Below, in pieces: positions 18,753-28,912 of a DNA stretch of 64,000 nt; position 1 is the first letter of the stretch, and the number at the start of each line of letters is the position of its first letter. The stretch lies in the NCBI RefSeq assembly GCF_002844235.1, contig NZ_PGTS01000001.1:919614-983613 (forward strand), written 5' to 3'. The notes below the pieces were generated by a model that saw only the letters and a program-made list of their open reading frames with translations, was not told the origin of the DNA and made no database searches. The position numbers were made by a program, and so were the translations under genes. This DNA comes from Thalassospira povalilytica. Lineage in GTDB: Bacteria; Pseudomonadota; Alphaproteobacteria; Rhodospirillales; Thalassospiraceae.

Positions 18753-19532
18753 ATGAGAAATAACAATAAACGTCCGCGCGGACGGCAACAGTCTAACAAA
18801 CGTCCAGTAAATCCAAAATTCCAGAATTTTGACAGCAATGGGCCGGACGGCCGTGTTCGCGGCAACGCCCAGCAGGTCTACGAAAAATACGTTTCGCTTG
18901 CCAAGGATTGCACTGACGATCCGGTTCTTGCGGAAAACTTCTATCAGCACGCTGAACACTACCACCGCATTCTTCAGGCGGCACAGGAGTGGGAAAACCA
19001 GCGTCGCGAAGAACGTGGCGAAAACAATCGTCAGCGCAACAACCGTGGCAACCGTGACGACCGCAACGACGCCCAGTCAAACCAGGGCGACGACCAGCAG
19101 GGCGACAACACCGAAAACGTGGAAAACGCGTCCAACGACAGTGTTGCAACCCCGGCGGATGCAGACGGTTCGGCTGGTGAAAACACCGAAACTGCTGCAA
19201 GCGACGATGGTGACGACAAGCCGAAACGCGCAACCCGCACCCGTCGGACCGACGGTCGTGCAGCCGGTCGCGGTCGCCCGCGCAAAACCGACGATGCCGA
19301 TGCGTCCGACAAGCCCGCAGCAGCAGATGCCGCTGGCGACGACACCCCGGCTGATGCCGAAACGGCAGAGCAGGGTGACGAAACCGAAAAGAAACCGCGC
19401 CGTGCCGCAAGTGGCACCGCCCGCACCCGTGGCCGCCATCCGACAGCGCGTCGCGGGCGCAGCCGTGCGGCAGGCCGTGATGACGAAGAAGCCGTTTCTT
19501 CTGACGAAGGTACGGAACCGGTTTCGGCCTGA
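18753..19532 (+). CDS. DUF4167 domain protein with disordered charged tail
   Basis: The 259-residue protein has a conserved N-terminal DUF4167 domain (about 1-90): a basic leader MRNNNKRPRGRQQ, then NGPDGRVRGNAQQVYEKY and FYQHAEHYHRIL. The rest is low complexity, first Asn/Arg/Glu/Gln-rich, then Ala/Asp/Glu-rich with basic Arg-rich patches at the C-terminus (RTRGRHPTARRGRSR). The basic leader and RG patches suggest RNA or nucleic-acid binding, but this is inference. In alphaproteobacteria this family regularly sits between prmC and clpB, as it does here. The 292 bases before it are untranslated and contain a short GCGCT/AGCGC hairpin near 18570. Confidence 0.88.
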   Translation: MRNNNKRPRGRQQSNKRPVNPKFQNFDSNGPDGRVRGNAQQVYEKYVSLAKDCTDDPVLAENFYQHAEHYHRILQAAQEWENQRREERGENNRQRNNRGNRDDRNDAQSNQGDDQQGDNTENVENASNDSVATPADADGSAGENTETAASDDGDDKPKRATRTRRTDGRAAGRGRPRKTDDADASDKPAAADAAGDDTPADAETAEQGDETEKKPRRAASGTARTRGRHPTARRGRSRAAGRDDEEAVSSDEGTEPVSA

Positions 19533-19561
19533 TCTGCCGGTCACATCATCTCAACATGACA

Positions 19562-19602
19562 AACACCCCTGTAAGTCAATGACTTGCAGGGGTGTTGTCG
19601 TT
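19562..19602 (+). terminator. strong hairpin after DUF4167
   Basis: AACACCCCTG plus AAGT (19562-19576, with one G-U pair) folds on ACTT plus CAGGGGTGTT (19582-19596) around CAATG, a 15-pair stem. The tail GTCGTTT is only weakly U-rich. Confidence 0.75.
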
Positions 19603-19797
19603 TCCGGGGGAATTTCCGGTCCCGGATGGCTGTTTAACGCGGTGTAACTGTAAAACAATATATCGGAATATATCGTGCAACCTGAGATTATTGTTGGTAT
19701 CAATTTATAAAAATCACAAATAATTCCGTAAGGTTACTGCCGGTCAAAGAACACAGGTGGTGACCACCGAAAGGCGCGCATAGTCGGGGAGTGGTTG

Positions 19798-21387
19798 ATG
19801 GGAACAGGTCTGTTTCGGGTCATCATGGTGCTGTTATGGGCACTTGGCGGGATGGTCATCGCCCTTGGTTTGTTTAATGGTGACTATGAACTGGCCCTGC
19901 TTGGCGGGGTATGTTTCATCATCCCGATGTTCCTGCCGCTGATTGTGATTGCCATTAACCGGTCACGACCGGCTTCTTCGAAGTCCAAGAAGACCCTGTC
20001 ACCGGCCCAGCAGGCCAAAATCAAGGCCGAAGGACAATGGGCCAAGCGCGAAGACCTGACGGCACGCAAGCTTCTTGAAAACAATCCGCTGCTTGTTCTG
20101 GGGCGCTGGGGGGATGAAAAACGCCTGGTCGGGGCGTCAGGTTTGAAACGTGTCATCACCTTTGCCACGTCACCTGACGAATATTACCGGTCGTCGGCCG
20201 AACCCAATGCGTTGCTTCATACCGGCAATCTGTTCGTCTATGAACGGGTCGGCAGCATCTATCGCGCGGTTCATGATCGCCGTGCAAAAATGGGTCAGAA
20301 GCTGATTGTGCTGGATCCGCACGGACAAAGCGGGGCTGAAACCCATCAATTCAATCCGTTTGATTTTATCCGTCAGCAGGGCGAAGGGCTGATTACCGAT
20401 ACCGGGCTGATCGCCGATACCCTGTTGGCGCCGATGTTTGTCCAGGAACTTGACGAACAGGAAGTGCGAACTGCGCGCACCCTGTTACAGGGCTTCATCG
20501 TTCATACCATTCAGAAAAGCCTTAAGGAAAACAGGAATTTGGGCGAAGTCCGCCGCAACCTGATCATGCCTTCTCACCGGTTCTACAAGATCCTTGAAGA
20601 ACTGATGGGGATTGAATCCGCCGATGGGCGGATTTCCGAGGTCGCACTGAATATCCTTGATATGACCGAAGATCAGCGCATGAAGATCATCGAGGCCTGC
20701 CGTAATGCGACGGCGGAATTCGATCATCCGCAAATCTCGCGCCTGGTCAGCAGCAGCAGCTTCACCATCGATGATATCGTATCGGGCGGCGTTTCGATTT
20801 TTGTCATCGGGCAGCTGGCCGGGGAAACCCCGGATGTTCAACCATCCTTCAGCCGTGTGATGCTGGCCGGGATGATGAACCTGATCAATCAGCGCGGCTG
20901 GAAATCGGGGGATCCGGAATTCCTGATTCTGCTGGACGGGGTGGAACGGGTCGGGCGCATGCCGCTGTTTGAACGGCTTCTTGGCGGCGGATATGGTGAT
21001 GGCATGGTGGTCTGGCCCGGATTTAGCGGTGTCAGTGGCCTGATGGATGTGTGCCTGAACTGGGAAAACGTTGTCGGGCGGGTTGATGCCATTTCGGTGC
21101 TTAGCCAGGAAGGGGCGTTCAACCTTGACTGGGTGTCGGGGCTGACGGCGATGTCACGCTTTGACGATACCGGTGGCGGGGCCGATACCACACGCCCGGT
21201 GCATTTGCGCCCACAGGACAACCAGCCGATCCTCAGATCAGCCGAAGTCGCACGGTTCCCAAAGGAAGAACAAATCCTGTTTCGCAAGGGATGCCCACCG
21301 ATCCGGGCCTGGCGACTTGACTGGCATCATGATGAAATGTTTGCCGGGATGGCTGTTCACGCCCCGACATTCAATCCGGAAAGCTAG
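19798..21387 (+). CDS. orphan TraG/VirD4-like membrane protein lacking a clear P-loop
   Basis: The 529-residue protein starts at ATG 19798 with GGGGAG 6 bases upstream. Two N-terminal membrane helices (about 4-25 and 30-55) precede a cytoplasmic part resembling type IV secretion coupling proteins: VLDPHGQSGAETHQFNPFDF near residue 178 aligns with the 'DPKGE...NPF' block of TraG/VirD4, and FLILLDGVERVGRMPLFERLLGGG near 378 with the Walker B block 'LLDEFPxLGRMP'. However, there is no GxxGxGK(S/T) Walker A motif, and the Walker B glutamate position reads Gly (LLDG). No relaxase or Mpf genes are nearby. It may be a chromosomal descendant of a coupling protein with an ATP-independent role. The family call is moderate. 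Confidence 0.65.
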   Translation: MGTGLFRVIMVLLWALGGMVIALGLFNGDYELALLGGVCFIIPMFLPLIVIAINRSRPASSKSKKTLSPAQQAKIKAEGQWAKREDLTARKLLENNPLLVLGRWGDEKRLVGASGLKRVITFATSPDEYYRSSAEPNALLHTGNLFVYERVGSIYRAVHDRRAKMGQKLIVLDPHGQSGAETHQFNPFDFIRQQGEGLITDTGLIADTLLAPMFVQELDEQEVRTARTLLQGFIVHTIQKSLKENRNLGEVRRNLIMPSHRFYKILEELMGIESADGRISEVALNILDMTEDQRMKIIEACRNATAEFDHPQISRLVSSSSFTIDDIVSGGVSIFVIGQLAGETPDVQPSFSRVMLAGMMNLINQRGWKSGDPEFLILLDGVERVGRMPLFERLLGGGYGDGMVVWPGFSGVSGLMDVCLNWENVVGRVDAISVLSQEGAFNLDWVSGLTAMSRFDDTGGGADTTRPVHLRPQDNQPILRSAEVARFPKEEQILFRKGCPPIRAWRLDWHHDEMFAGMAVHAPTFNPES

Positions 21388-21424
21388 AAACGCTATTCGG
21401 GGGCGGCGGTCATCAATGGACGAC

Positions 21425-21458
21425 ATCCTGCCGGTATTTGATGAACCACCGGCAGGAT
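21425..21458. terminator. shared hairpin between convergent genes
   Basis: ATCCTGCCGGT (21425-21435) and ACCGGCAGGAT (21448-21458) form an 11-pair perfect stem with a 12-base loop, between the TraG-like gene and the MOSC gene that ends at 21481. There is no good U-tract on either side. Confidence 0.5.
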
Positions 21459-21480
21459 GGAAATTTCGGGAATATTCGGG

Positions 21481-22245
21481 TCAGTCGATCGTGATCGCAT
21501 CACCCGGGGTGATGGTCACATCGTCAAGGGCCTCGACATAGACACCCATATAAAGGTGGTTCACGCCCTTGCGCAGCATCAGGGGCACATTGATGTCGGA
21601 AACGGCGGTGTCGGGATTGACACTTGTTGCCTTGCACCGGGTGATCGGGTGAATGACCCGGAATGATCCGCCATTGATCTTTATGATCTGGCCTTCTTCC
21701 CATTCCAGTTCTTTCCACGGATCAAGTCCGTCAATCAGCAAATTGCCACGGAACCGCATGGGATCGACTTCGCCCTGGACGATGCGGGTGGCGAAATCGC
21801 GGATGGATGCCAGATTGAGAAGCGAAATATAGGGTTCGCGCATATCGCCAAATTGGGTTTCAGGTGCGGAATAGATTTTCGGCGTGCCAGCGACGTCGTT
21901 TTTCAGAAACGCCTTGAGGAAATCCTCGATCACGGTGCGGCCCATGGCATCGTCAAGCTTGCCCTTGCAGATTGCCCGGCCATTTCGCAAAACCGTCAAG
22001 GTCGCGGTGTCCTGATCATATTCGGTGCCAAGTTCGGCCAGTTTGGGGGTGTTGACCAGTTGCAGGAAGTTGCTTTTGCGCGCCCATTCCCGCACACCGT
22101 CTTGTCCCAGCGATGACTGGGTGGCGACGACAAACCGGCGGTCATCGGCAAGCATTTTATGCGCCGTGATTTTGGCGTCTGGCATATCGATGCCGCGCAT
22201 TCCCTTGACCGGGTATCGTTTGATGGCTTTGAGCTCGACCGTCAT
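21481..22245 (-). CDS. MOSC domain protein
   Basis: The 254-residue protein has the N-terminal MOSC beta-barrel domain (MTVELKAIKRYPVKGMRGIDM) and a C-terminal MOSC domain with the conserved cysteine in ITRCKATSVNPDT, the residue that coordinates molybdenum or sulfur in mARC/YcbX relatives. It probably reduces N-hydroxylated compounds or carries a molybdenum cofactor, but no ferredoxin domain is fused as in YcbX. I place the start at 22245, where AGGAAG lies 8 bases upstream; an upstream extension of the open frame has no ribosome-binding site. It stands alone on the minus strand, divergent from clpB. Confidence 0.87.
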   Translation of the reverse strand: MTVELKAIKRYPVKGMRGIDMPDAKITAHKMLADDRRFVVATQSSLGQDGVREWARKSNFLQLVNTPKLAELGTEYDQDTATLTVLRNGRAICKGKLDDAMGRTVIEDFLKAFLKNDVAGTPKIYSAPETQFGDMREPYISLLNLASIRDFATRIVQGEVDPMRFRGNLLIDGLDPWKELEWEEGQIIKINGGSFRVIHPITRCKATSVNPDTAVSDINVPLMLRKGVNHLYMGVYVEALDDVTITPGDAITID

Positions 22246-22597
22246 GGTGTGTCTTCCTGTATGGCGCTTGGGCATGGTATCGGTTCGGGGCGGAATACAT
22301 GCCGTAAACGGTGACGTTAATTCGTTGTTTTGCCAAGAGCAACCCCAACATTCATACATGTTTCAGGGCAGTCCGAGCGTCTCTGGAATAATGACAGAAT
22401 TCCGTGTTGCGGCGCACAAATAATTCTTGCAACTTTTGTAGGGGTATATGGTTGCAAACAGGCTAGAGTGAGACATATCAATGTTGTCGCTGTTGAAATA
22501 ATCTATAATTTTAGAATTCGGCAATGACGCCAAGGCCGTGGATGCTTCAAAGAAGGTCCACATCGTATGGATACTGTTGACTCAAGGAGTGGCAGGA
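22246..22597. other. MOSC-clpB divergent intergenic region
   Basis: This 352-base gap should hold promoters of both genes. It is AT-rich near 22420-22520. A CTTGCAA...TATATG pair at 22426-22450 only loosely resembles a heat-shock promoter, and I see no CIRCE element or gene. Confidence 0.5.
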
Positions 22598-25189
22598 ATG
22601 GAATTCGAAAAGTTTACGGACCGGTCCAAAGGATTTCTGCAGTCTGCGCAATCGCTTGCGCTGCGTGAAAACCATCAGCAATTTGTACCGATCCATCTTC
22701 TGAAAGTGCTGCTGGATGACGAAGAAGGTCTGGCAGCCAATCTGATCAAGGCAGCTGGCGGTAAGCCCAAACTTGCCCAGGAACGCTGTGCGCAGGAACT
22801 GGCAAAATTGCCAAAGGTTTCCGGCGGCAATGGTCAGATTTACCTTTCGTCGGAATTTGCCCGTCTGATTGATCAGGCACAGGAAGTCGCCAAAAAGGCC
22901 GGTGACAGCTATGTCACGGCTGAACGGCTGTTGCTGACCATCGCACTTGATCCGAAATCGACCGCGGGCAAGGTTCTGGCGGATGCCGGTGTAACCGCAC
23001 AGGGCCTTAATGGGGCGATCAATGACATCCGCAAGGGCCGCACCGCAGACAGTGCGGGCGCGGAAAATCAGTATGACGCCCTTAAGAAATATGCCCGTGA
23101 CCTGACCGAGGCAGCGCGCGAAGGCAAACTTGATCCGGTCATTGGCCGTGACGAGGAAATCCGTCGTGCCGTTCAGGTCCTGTCGCGCCGGACCAAAAAC
23201 AACCCGGTAATGATCGGTGAACCCGGTGTCGGTAAAACCGCGATTGCCGAAGGTCTGGCATTGCGCATCGTCAAGGGTGACGTGCCCGAAACGCTTAAGG
23301 ACAAGAAACTTCTGTCGCTTGATCTTGGGGCGCTGATTGCCGGTGCCAAGTTCCGCGGCGAGTTCGAGGAACGCCTCAAAGCGGTCTTGAGCGAAATTGA
23401 ATCAGAAGCCGGTCAGGTCATTCTGTTCATTGACGAGCTGCACACCCTTGTCGGGGCTGGCAAGGCCGAAGGTTCGATGGATGCATCCAACCTTCTGAAG
23501 CCGGCACTGGCGCGCGGTGAGCTGCACTGCGTTGGTGCGACCACGTTGGACGAATATCGTCAGCATATCGAAAAGGACGCGGCACTGGCCCGGCGTTTCC
23601 AGCCGGTCTTTGTATCCGAACCATCGGTTGCCGACACGGTATCGATCCTGCGCGGCATCAAGGACAAATACGAACTCCATCACGGGGTCCGGATTGCCGA
23701 TACCGCACTGGTGGCCGCTGCAACGCTTTCGAACCGCTATATCACGGATCGTTTCCTGCCTGACAAGGCGATCGATCTGATGGATGAGGCATCATCACGT
23801 CTTCGGATGGAACTTGATTCCAAGCCCGAGGAAATCGACGAACTTGATCGCCGTATCATTCAGCTCAAGATCGAACGCGAGGCCCTGAAAAAAGAACAGG
23901 ACAGCGCGTCACAGGATCGTCTTGGCCGTCTGGAAAAGGAACTGGCCGAACTGGAAGGCAAATCGGCCGAACTGACCGCGAAATGGGAAGCCCAGAAAAA
24001 AGAACTGGCGGCATCAACCCATATCAAGGAACAGCTTGACCAGGCGCGCGGTGAACTTGAACGCGCCATGCGTGATGGCAAACTCGACCGTGCCGGACAG
24101 CTTCAATATGAAGAAATCCCGGCCCTGATGGCATTGCTTGAAAAGGCCGAAAATGATCCGTCGCGCGGCATCAAGGAAGAAGCGGTAACCGAAAAACATA
24201 TCGCATCGGTGGTATCGCGCTGGACCGGTATTCCGGTGGACAAGATGCTTGAAGGTGAACGTGAAAAACTTCTGGAAATGGAAGACACGTTGCGCAAGCG
24301 GGTTGTTGGTCAGGATGACGCCGTGCGGTCGATTTCGAACGCGGTGCGCCGTGCTCGTGCCGGGCTTCAGGATCCAAACCGACCGATTGGTTCGTTCCTG
24401 TTCCTTGGCCCCACCGGGGTTGGTAAAACCGAACTGACCAAGGCGCTGGCACAGTTCCTGTTTGATGATGAACAGGCCATGGTGCGGATTGATATGTCCG
24501 AATTCATGGAAAAACATGCGGTCGCGCGTCTGATCGGTGCGCCCCCGGGCTATGTCGGTTACGAAGAAGGCGGTTCCCTGACCGAAGCGGTACGGCGGCG
24601 TCCGTATCAGGTTGTGCTGTTTGACGAAGTCGAAAAGGCACATCCCGATGTGTTCAACGTCCTGCTTCAGGTTCTTGACGAAGGTCGTCTGACCGACGGG
24701 CAGGGCCGGGTTGTCGATTTCCGCAATACGCTGATCATTCTGACCTCGAACCTGGGCGGTGAAATTCTTGCCAACCAGCAACCGGGTCATGACAGCGGCG
24801 AAGTCCGCAATCAGGTCATGGAAATTGTCCGGGCATCGTTCCGTCCGGAATTCCTGAACCGTCTGGATGAAACCATCCTGTTCCATCGTCTGGCCCGCGA
24901 ACAGATGGGCAAGATCGTCGAAATCCAGCTTGGCCGTCTTGAGAAGCTGCTGTTTGATCGCAAGATCGATCTCAAGCTTGATGATGCTGCCAAGGACTGG
25001 CTGGCAGAAAAAGGGTATGACCCGATTTACGGTGCGCGCCCGCTTAAACGCGTTATTCAGCGTTATCTGCAAAACCCGCTGGCGATGCAGATCCTTGAAG
25101 GCGCGATCAAGGATGGCGATACCGTGCCGGTCTCGACCGAAGGAAGCGATCTTTTGCTGAATGGCAAAAAGGTCGAGGTGGTTGAATAA
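22598..25189 (+). CDS. clpB: ATP-dependent disaggregase ClpB
   Basis: ClpB is a ring-forming AAA+ chaperone that rescues aggregated proteins together with DnaK. The 863-residue protein shows the Clp N-domain (about 1-145), NBD1 with Walker [10 protein letters not shown] near 205 and Walker [15 protein letters not shown], the coiled-coil middle domain (about 405-525) that separates ClpB from other Hsp100 proteins, NBD2 with GPTGVGKTE near 608, and a C-terminal D2-small domain. The start at 22598 ([13 protein letters not shown]) follows CAAGGAG; 20 upstream codons in the same frame are not conserved. It is followed by a terminator, so it is monocistronic. Confidence 0.98.
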   Translation: MEFEKFTDRSKGFLQSAQSLALRENHQQFVPIHLLKVLLDDEEGLAANLIKAAGGKPKLAQERCAQELAKLPKVSGGNGQIYLSSEFARLIDQAQEVAKKAGDSYVTAERLLLTIALDPKSTAGKVLADAGVTAQGLNGAINDIRKGRTADSAGAENQYDALKKYARDLTEAAREGKLDPVIGRDEEIRRAVQVLSRRTKNNPVMIGEPGVGKTAIAEGLALRIVKGDVPETLKDKKLLSLDLGALIAGAKFRGEFEERLKAVLSEIESEAGQVILFIDELHTLVGAGKAEGSMDASNLLKPALARGELHCVGATTLDEYRQHIEKDAALARRFQPVFVSEPSVADTVSILRGIKDKYELHHGVRIADTALVAAATLSNRYITDRFLPDKAIDLMDEASSRLRMELDSKPEEIDELDRRIIQLKIEREALKKEQDSASQDRLGRLEKELAELEGKSAELTAKWEAQKKELAASTHIKEQLDQARGELERAMRDGKLDRAGQLQYEEIPALMALLEKAENDPSRGIKEEAVTEKHIASVVSRWTGIPVDKMLEGEREKLLEMEDTLRKRVVGQDDAVRSISNAVRRARAGLQDPNRPIGSFLFLGPTGVGKTELTKALAQFLFDDEQAMVRIDMSEFMEKHAVARLIGAPPGYVGYEEGGSLTEAVRRRPYQVVLFDEVEKAHPDVFNVLLQVLDEGRLTDGQGRVVDFRNTLIILTSNLGGEILANQQPGHDSGEVRNQVMEIVRASFRPEFLNRLDETILFHRLAREQMGKIVEIQLGRLEKLLFDRKIDLKLDDAAKDWLAEKGYDPIYGARPLKRVIQRYLQNPLAMQILEGAIKDGDTVPVSTEGSDLLLNGKKVEVVE

Positions 25190-25210
25190 CCCCGCCTGAC
25201 ATTACAAATG

Positions 25211-25246
25211 CAAAACCCCGGCATATGTCCGGGGTTTTGTCTTTTT
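25211..25246 (+). terminator. intrinsic terminator after clpB
   Basis: CAAAACCCCGG (25211-25221) pairs perfectly with CCGGGGTTTTG (25229-25239) around a seven-base loop and is followed by TCTTTTT. Confidence 0.93.
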
Positions 25247-25332
25247 CGGGTCATGATTACCCGGCACTATCGGTTTGCGATAAGATAGACAGATCAGACA
25301 ATATACAACCACGTAAACGACCGGGACATCAC

Positions 25333-26136
25333 ATGCAGTCAAAACCGTTTTCATCCATGCAGCGCCTTGGCGCGATCGCACTTGGTGCGCTTGTTCTTTC
25401 AACCGGGATGTCCCAGCCATCTGTGGCGCAATCCTTTTTTGACAAGGCCAAGCAAACGCTTGGCGATGCCTTGAATTCATCGGGATCAGGCAATTCGTCA
25501 GATGCCACGAGTGCGGCGGTTTCGGCCCTGTCATCGGATACGGTGGAGCAGGGCCTTAAACAGGCGCTTGATATGGGGGTTGATCTTGTTACCAGTCAGC
25601 TTGGCGCGACCGATGGCTTCAATGCCGACCCGGTGGCCCATATCCCGCTTCCCGAAAGTGTCAAATCCGCCCAGAAACTTTTGAGTGCCGCCGGGCTTGG
25701 CAGTTATGCCGACGAGATCGAGCTGCGCATGAACCGGGCGGCCGAACAAACCATGAGCGATGCGGGGGATATCCTGGTCAATGCGGTCAAACAGATGACT
25801 GTTGCCGATGCCAAGGGCATCCTTGAAGGACCGGATGACGCTGCAACCATCTATCTGCGCCGTGTTGCCGGTTCGGACATCGAAGGGCGCTTGCGCCCGG
25901 TTATTACCGATGCGCTGGCCGATACCGGTGCCCTGTCGCTTTATGATCAGATGGTCGGGCAATATGACACATTGCCGTTCGTCCCCGATCTCAAGGCGTC
26001 ACTGACCAACCATGCGACGGAAAAGGCGATGGACGGTCTGTTCCATTACATCGCGCTTCAGGAAGCAGACATTCGTTCCGATCCGACCCGCTGGACGACA
26101 GATATCCTCAAAAAGGTTTTCTCGGCCGCGCAATAG
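25333..26136 (+). CDS. exported DUF4197 protein
   Basis: The 267-residue product begins with a Sec signal peptide (LGAIALGALVLS, cleavage after SVA near residue 32) and is otherwise a DUF4197 protein: FFDKAKQTLGDAL, a TVEQGLKQALDMGVDLVTSQL segment, VAHIPLPESVKSAQKLL, and LRRVAGSDIEGRLRP. Function is unknown; the mature protein is mostly helical and periplasmic or lipid-surface associated by location. ATG 25333 follows GGGAC. An earlier in-frame start would place coding sequence inside the clpB terminator, so it is not used. The protein may be expressed alone, since the next genes run on the other strand. Confidence 0.85.
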   Translation: MQSKPFSSMQRLGAIALGALVLSTGMSQPSVAQSFFDKAKQTLGDALNSSGSGNSSDATSAAVSALSSDTVEQGLKQALDMGVDLVTSQLGATDGFNADPVAHIPLPESVKSAQKLLSAAGLGSYADEIELRMNRAAEQTMSDAGDILVNAVKQMTVADAKGILEGPDDAATIYLRRVAGSDIEGRLRPVITDALADTGALSLYDQMVGQYDTLPFVPDLKASLTNHATEKAMDGLFHYIALQEADIRSDPTRWTTDILKKVFSAAQ

Positions 26137-26179
26137 GGGCATTGGAGCCGGGGCCGTGGATGCAAACAACCGGTTTTGA

Positions 26180-26605
26180 TCAGCGGTATTGTTCGGGAAG
26201 GTCTTCCCAGCGATCACGCATGTCGGCAAGGGTTTCGTCGGGAACCTGATGGATGCTGCCGAATTTGCCGTGGCATTCGACGATCAGAAGTTTGATATCA
26301 AGCTGTTCGGCCATGTCGATATAGGCCTTCATTTCCCAGAACCGGGTAAAGGTGTTTGAGACGATGACATTCCTGCCATCTGTCAGGGCCTCGTGACATT
26401 TGGCTTCGCATTTGGCGTGGGTGTGCCGAAGCCGGCGGATGTCAAATTCATAGAAGCCCTGACGGTCGACCATGAACATGTCGGCTTCCAGATGTAGCGC
26501 GCCGGTTGCCGATGCCAGATGCACGGCCAATGTTGATTTCCCTGATCCGGGAAGACCCCGGATCAGGGTTAGTGTTTGAAGCTTTCCGTCTTTGACGCCA
26601 GGCAT
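26180..26605 (-). CDS. small P-loop kinase-like ATPase (AAA_33 type)
   Basis: The 141-residue protein has a clear Walker A GLPGSGKST (residues 17-25) and then LHLEADMF, where the acidic residue could bind the phosphoryl acceptor or metal. It resembles small polynucleotide-kinase or zeta-type kinase proteins annotated as AAA_33, with N-terminal P-loop, lid region near residue 90 (VSNTFTRFWEMKAYID) and no further domain. The substrate is unknown. It starts 8 bases after the end of the acyl-CoA ligase gene on the same strand, so the two are probably co-transcribed. No cognate antitoxin or membrane partner is adjacent. Confidence 0.75.
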   Translation of the reverse strand: MPGVKDGKLQTLTLIRGLPGSGKSTLAVHLASATGALHLEADMFMVDRQGFYEFDIRRLRHTHAKCEAKCHEALTDGRNVIVSNTFTRFWEMKAYIDMAEQLDIKLLIVECHGKFGSIHQVPDETLADMRDRWEDLPEQYR

Positions 26606-26613
26606 TTCGACAG

Positions 26614-28434
26614 TTACTGGCCTTTGCGCTTGCGCTGATAAAGGCCATCAAGCTGTTTGCCATAGGCTTCGCGGATTTTATGGCGACGGATTTTCATCGA
26701 CGGCGTCAGCATTTCGTTATCGATGCTGAACGGGGCTTCGGCGAACATGAAGCTGCGGACCTTTTCAATCGTCGACAGGCGTTTGTTGACGCGATCAATG
26801 GCATCACGGATGGCTTTGCGGAAATCTTCGTTTTTCGCCAGCACATCGATATTGTTTTCAATCGAATTGTCGCGGGCGAATTCGCGCATGAAGTCTTCTT
26901 CCGGCCAGACAACCGCCACCAGATAGGGCAGGGCATCGCCATAGACCATGGCCTGCGAGATTTCGGTCTCAAGCGTCATCAGGCCTTCGATCCGCTGGGG
27001 TGAAATATTGTCCCCGCCGGAATTGACGATGATGTCCTTCTTGCGATCGGTGATGATCAGGCTGCCTTCTTCGTCAAACATGCCGATATCGCCGGTATGA
27101 AGCCAGCCATCAACAATGGTTGCTGCCGTCACATCGGGCAGGTTCCAGTAGCCTTTCATCATGCTTTCGCCGCGGAGAAGGATTTCGCCATCCGGGGCAA
27201 TCTGTACCTCTGCGCCGACCATGGGCGGACCAACGGTGCGCAGTTTGTTGTTTTCGGCACGGTTACATGAAACAACCGGGGCGAATTCGGTCTGGCCATA
27301 TCCCTGCAAAATGCGGATACCGCACGATACAAACAGAACACCCAGTTCATAGTTCAGCGGCCCGCCGCCCGATACCATGGCCTTGATGCGGCCACCGAAA
27401 CGTTGGCGCAACTTGCGCCGCAACAGCAATTCACATGCAAGGTTCTGAAGCTTTTCCACAAATGTCAGGCGCTGCTTTTCGTAATTCTTGCGCCCAAGAC
27501 GGAGTGTCAGTTCAAACAGCTTCTGTTTGATGCCGCCTTCTTTTTCGACCATGCGGCTCATGCGCTGATAAAGCATTTCATAAAGACGCGGCACCGCGGT
27601 CATGATGGTCGGGCGGACTTCGGCAAGATTGGCCGCAAGCTTATCAAGGCTTTCGGCATAATAGATCTGCGCGCCGATACTCATCGGGAAATAAAGCCCG
27701 GCTGTATGTTCGTAGGAATGCGACAGCGGCAGGAATGACAGGAAGATTTCATCTTCGATGCCAAGGGTATCAATGATGTCGAATGCCCCCATGCAGTTCG
27801 ACAGGATTGCCCCGTGCGCAAGCATCACACCCTTGGGCGAACCGCCGGTACCCGACGTATAGATCAGGCAAGCCAGATCATCGCGTTTGATCCCGTTGAC
27901 CCAGCTGTCGATATCATGCGCAAGACCGCGCCCCTTGGCAATCAGGTCATCCCACCGTGAAATGGTGATATCGCCAACAAAGCTCTGTCCCCATTCTTCC
28001 ATCATGATGGCGTGACGGCAGCGCCCGCTATCAAGGGCGGCATGCAGGAAGGGCTGGGCGAGTTTCTTGGTCGATATGATGGCAATGGCCGCACCACTGT
28101 CTTCGATCGCGTGCAAATGATCGCGTTCGGTATTGGTGGTATAGGCCGGGACTGTCATTGCACCCACGCACATGATGGCAAGATCGGCAATCCCCCATTC
28201 CGTGCGGTTTTCCGACACCAGCAAAACCCGGTCCCCGGGACGCACGCCGATATCATAAAGCGCACGGGCAAGGGCGCGGACCTGATCGGCCGCCTCAAGC
28301 CAGGTGGTGGGGACAAATTCATTGGTTTCGCTGTTTTTGGTCCAAAGAAACGGTGCGTCACCATATTTCTTGGCCTGTGCGAAAAACATCGAGGGCAAGT
28401 TTTGCCAGTCGGCATAATCCTGCAAGCTCGTCAT
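26614..28434 (-). CDS. long-chain fatty-acid-CoA ligase (AMP-forming)
   Basis: The 606-residue enzyme activates fatty acids to acyl-CoA through an acyl-adenylate. It has the AMP-binding motif LIYTSGTGGSPKGVMLAH, the GYGQTE A5 motif, and the C-terminal WLHTGDIG...ITDRKKDIIVNSGGDNISP block. This subtype, like the plant-type AMP-dependent synthetases with an inserted helical region near residues 285-330 (LYEMLYQRMSRM), is common in proteobacteria. I place the start at 28434 (MTSLQDYADWQNLP), with AAGGAA upstream; 31 further in-frame codons are unlikely. A small kinase-like gene follows in the operon. It is the first step of fatty-acid use or membrane remodelling. Confidence 0.93.
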   Translation of the reverse strand: MTSLQDYADWQNLPSMFFAQAKKYGDAPFLWTKNSETNEFVPTTWLEAADQVRALARALYDIGVRPGDRVLLVSENRTEWGIADLAIMCVGAMTVPAYTTNTERDHLHAIEDSGAAIAIISTKKLAQPFLHAALDSGRCRHAIMMEEWGQSFVGDITISRWDDLIAKGRGLAHDIDSWVNGIKRDDLACLIYTSGTGGSPKGVMLAHGAILSNCMGAFDIIDTLGIEDEIFLSFLPLSHSYEHTAGLYFPMSIGAQIYYAESLDKLAANLAEVRPTIMTAVPRLYEMLYQRMSRMVEKEGGIKQKLFELTLRLGRKNYEKQRLTFVEKLQNLACELLLRRKLRQRFGGRIKAMVSGGGPLNYELGVLFVSCGIRILQGYGQTEFAPVVSCNRAENNKLRTVGPPMVGAEVQIAPDGEILLRGESMMKGYWNLPDVTAATIVDGWLHTGDIGMFDEEGSLIITDRKKDIIVNSGGDNISPQRIEGLMTLETEISQAMVYGDALPYLVAVVWPEEDFMREFARDNSIENNIDVLAKNEDFRKAIRDAIDRVNKRLSTIEKVRSFMFAEAPFSIDNEMLTPSMKIRRHKIREAYGKQLDGLYQRKRKGQ

Positions 28435-28912
28435 GACATTTCCTTGCCTTGTTATCTTTTCCCGTGGTCGGCAATCTTTGGGTTGCCCTGTACTGGTTGT
28501 TCTCTTCAAATCGTTCAGATCGCGCAAGATGCAAGCTGGACCAATTTAAATGAACGTTCCAAGACAATTTTGTTATCAGGGATTGCATCGTTTGGCAGCC
28601 TGAAAATGACGAAATTTGCGTCTGCCGGAATGCTTTTCACAAAGAACATTGAATTTTCGGGAAATTTTTCACGCAATCGTGCCGGCGATGACGTGATCTG
28701 AACACATTGTCGGGCCATCTTCATGACGGTTTGCTGTTGTTCGGATCGACGGTAACGATATGATCGGTTGGATCGCCCGGAAATCGATCCGCATTCAGGG
28801 CTGGTGATATGGCATCAAGCAGCTATATATCGGTATCGGGATGTGACTGCGCGGCATGCGGATCATGACGGCGCAGAACGGGGCGAAAGCAAGAGATTAG
28901 TCTGGAGGACAA
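28435..28912. other. fadD-type gene / pepF divergent intergenic region
   Basis: This 478-base gap separates two divergent operons and should hold both promoters. It contains an eight-base palindrome GAACGTTC at 28552-28559 in AT-rich sequence near the ligase promoter, a plausible but unproved operator. I see no gene, terminator or clear sigma-70 pair. Confidence 0.45.

Noticed and set aside
22426..22450. Heat-shock promoter for clpB (CTTGCAA...TATATG)
   Set aside because: The spacing between the two parts does not fit the alphaproteobacterial RpoH consensus, and the -10 half is not CYTATNT. It was kept only as a remark.
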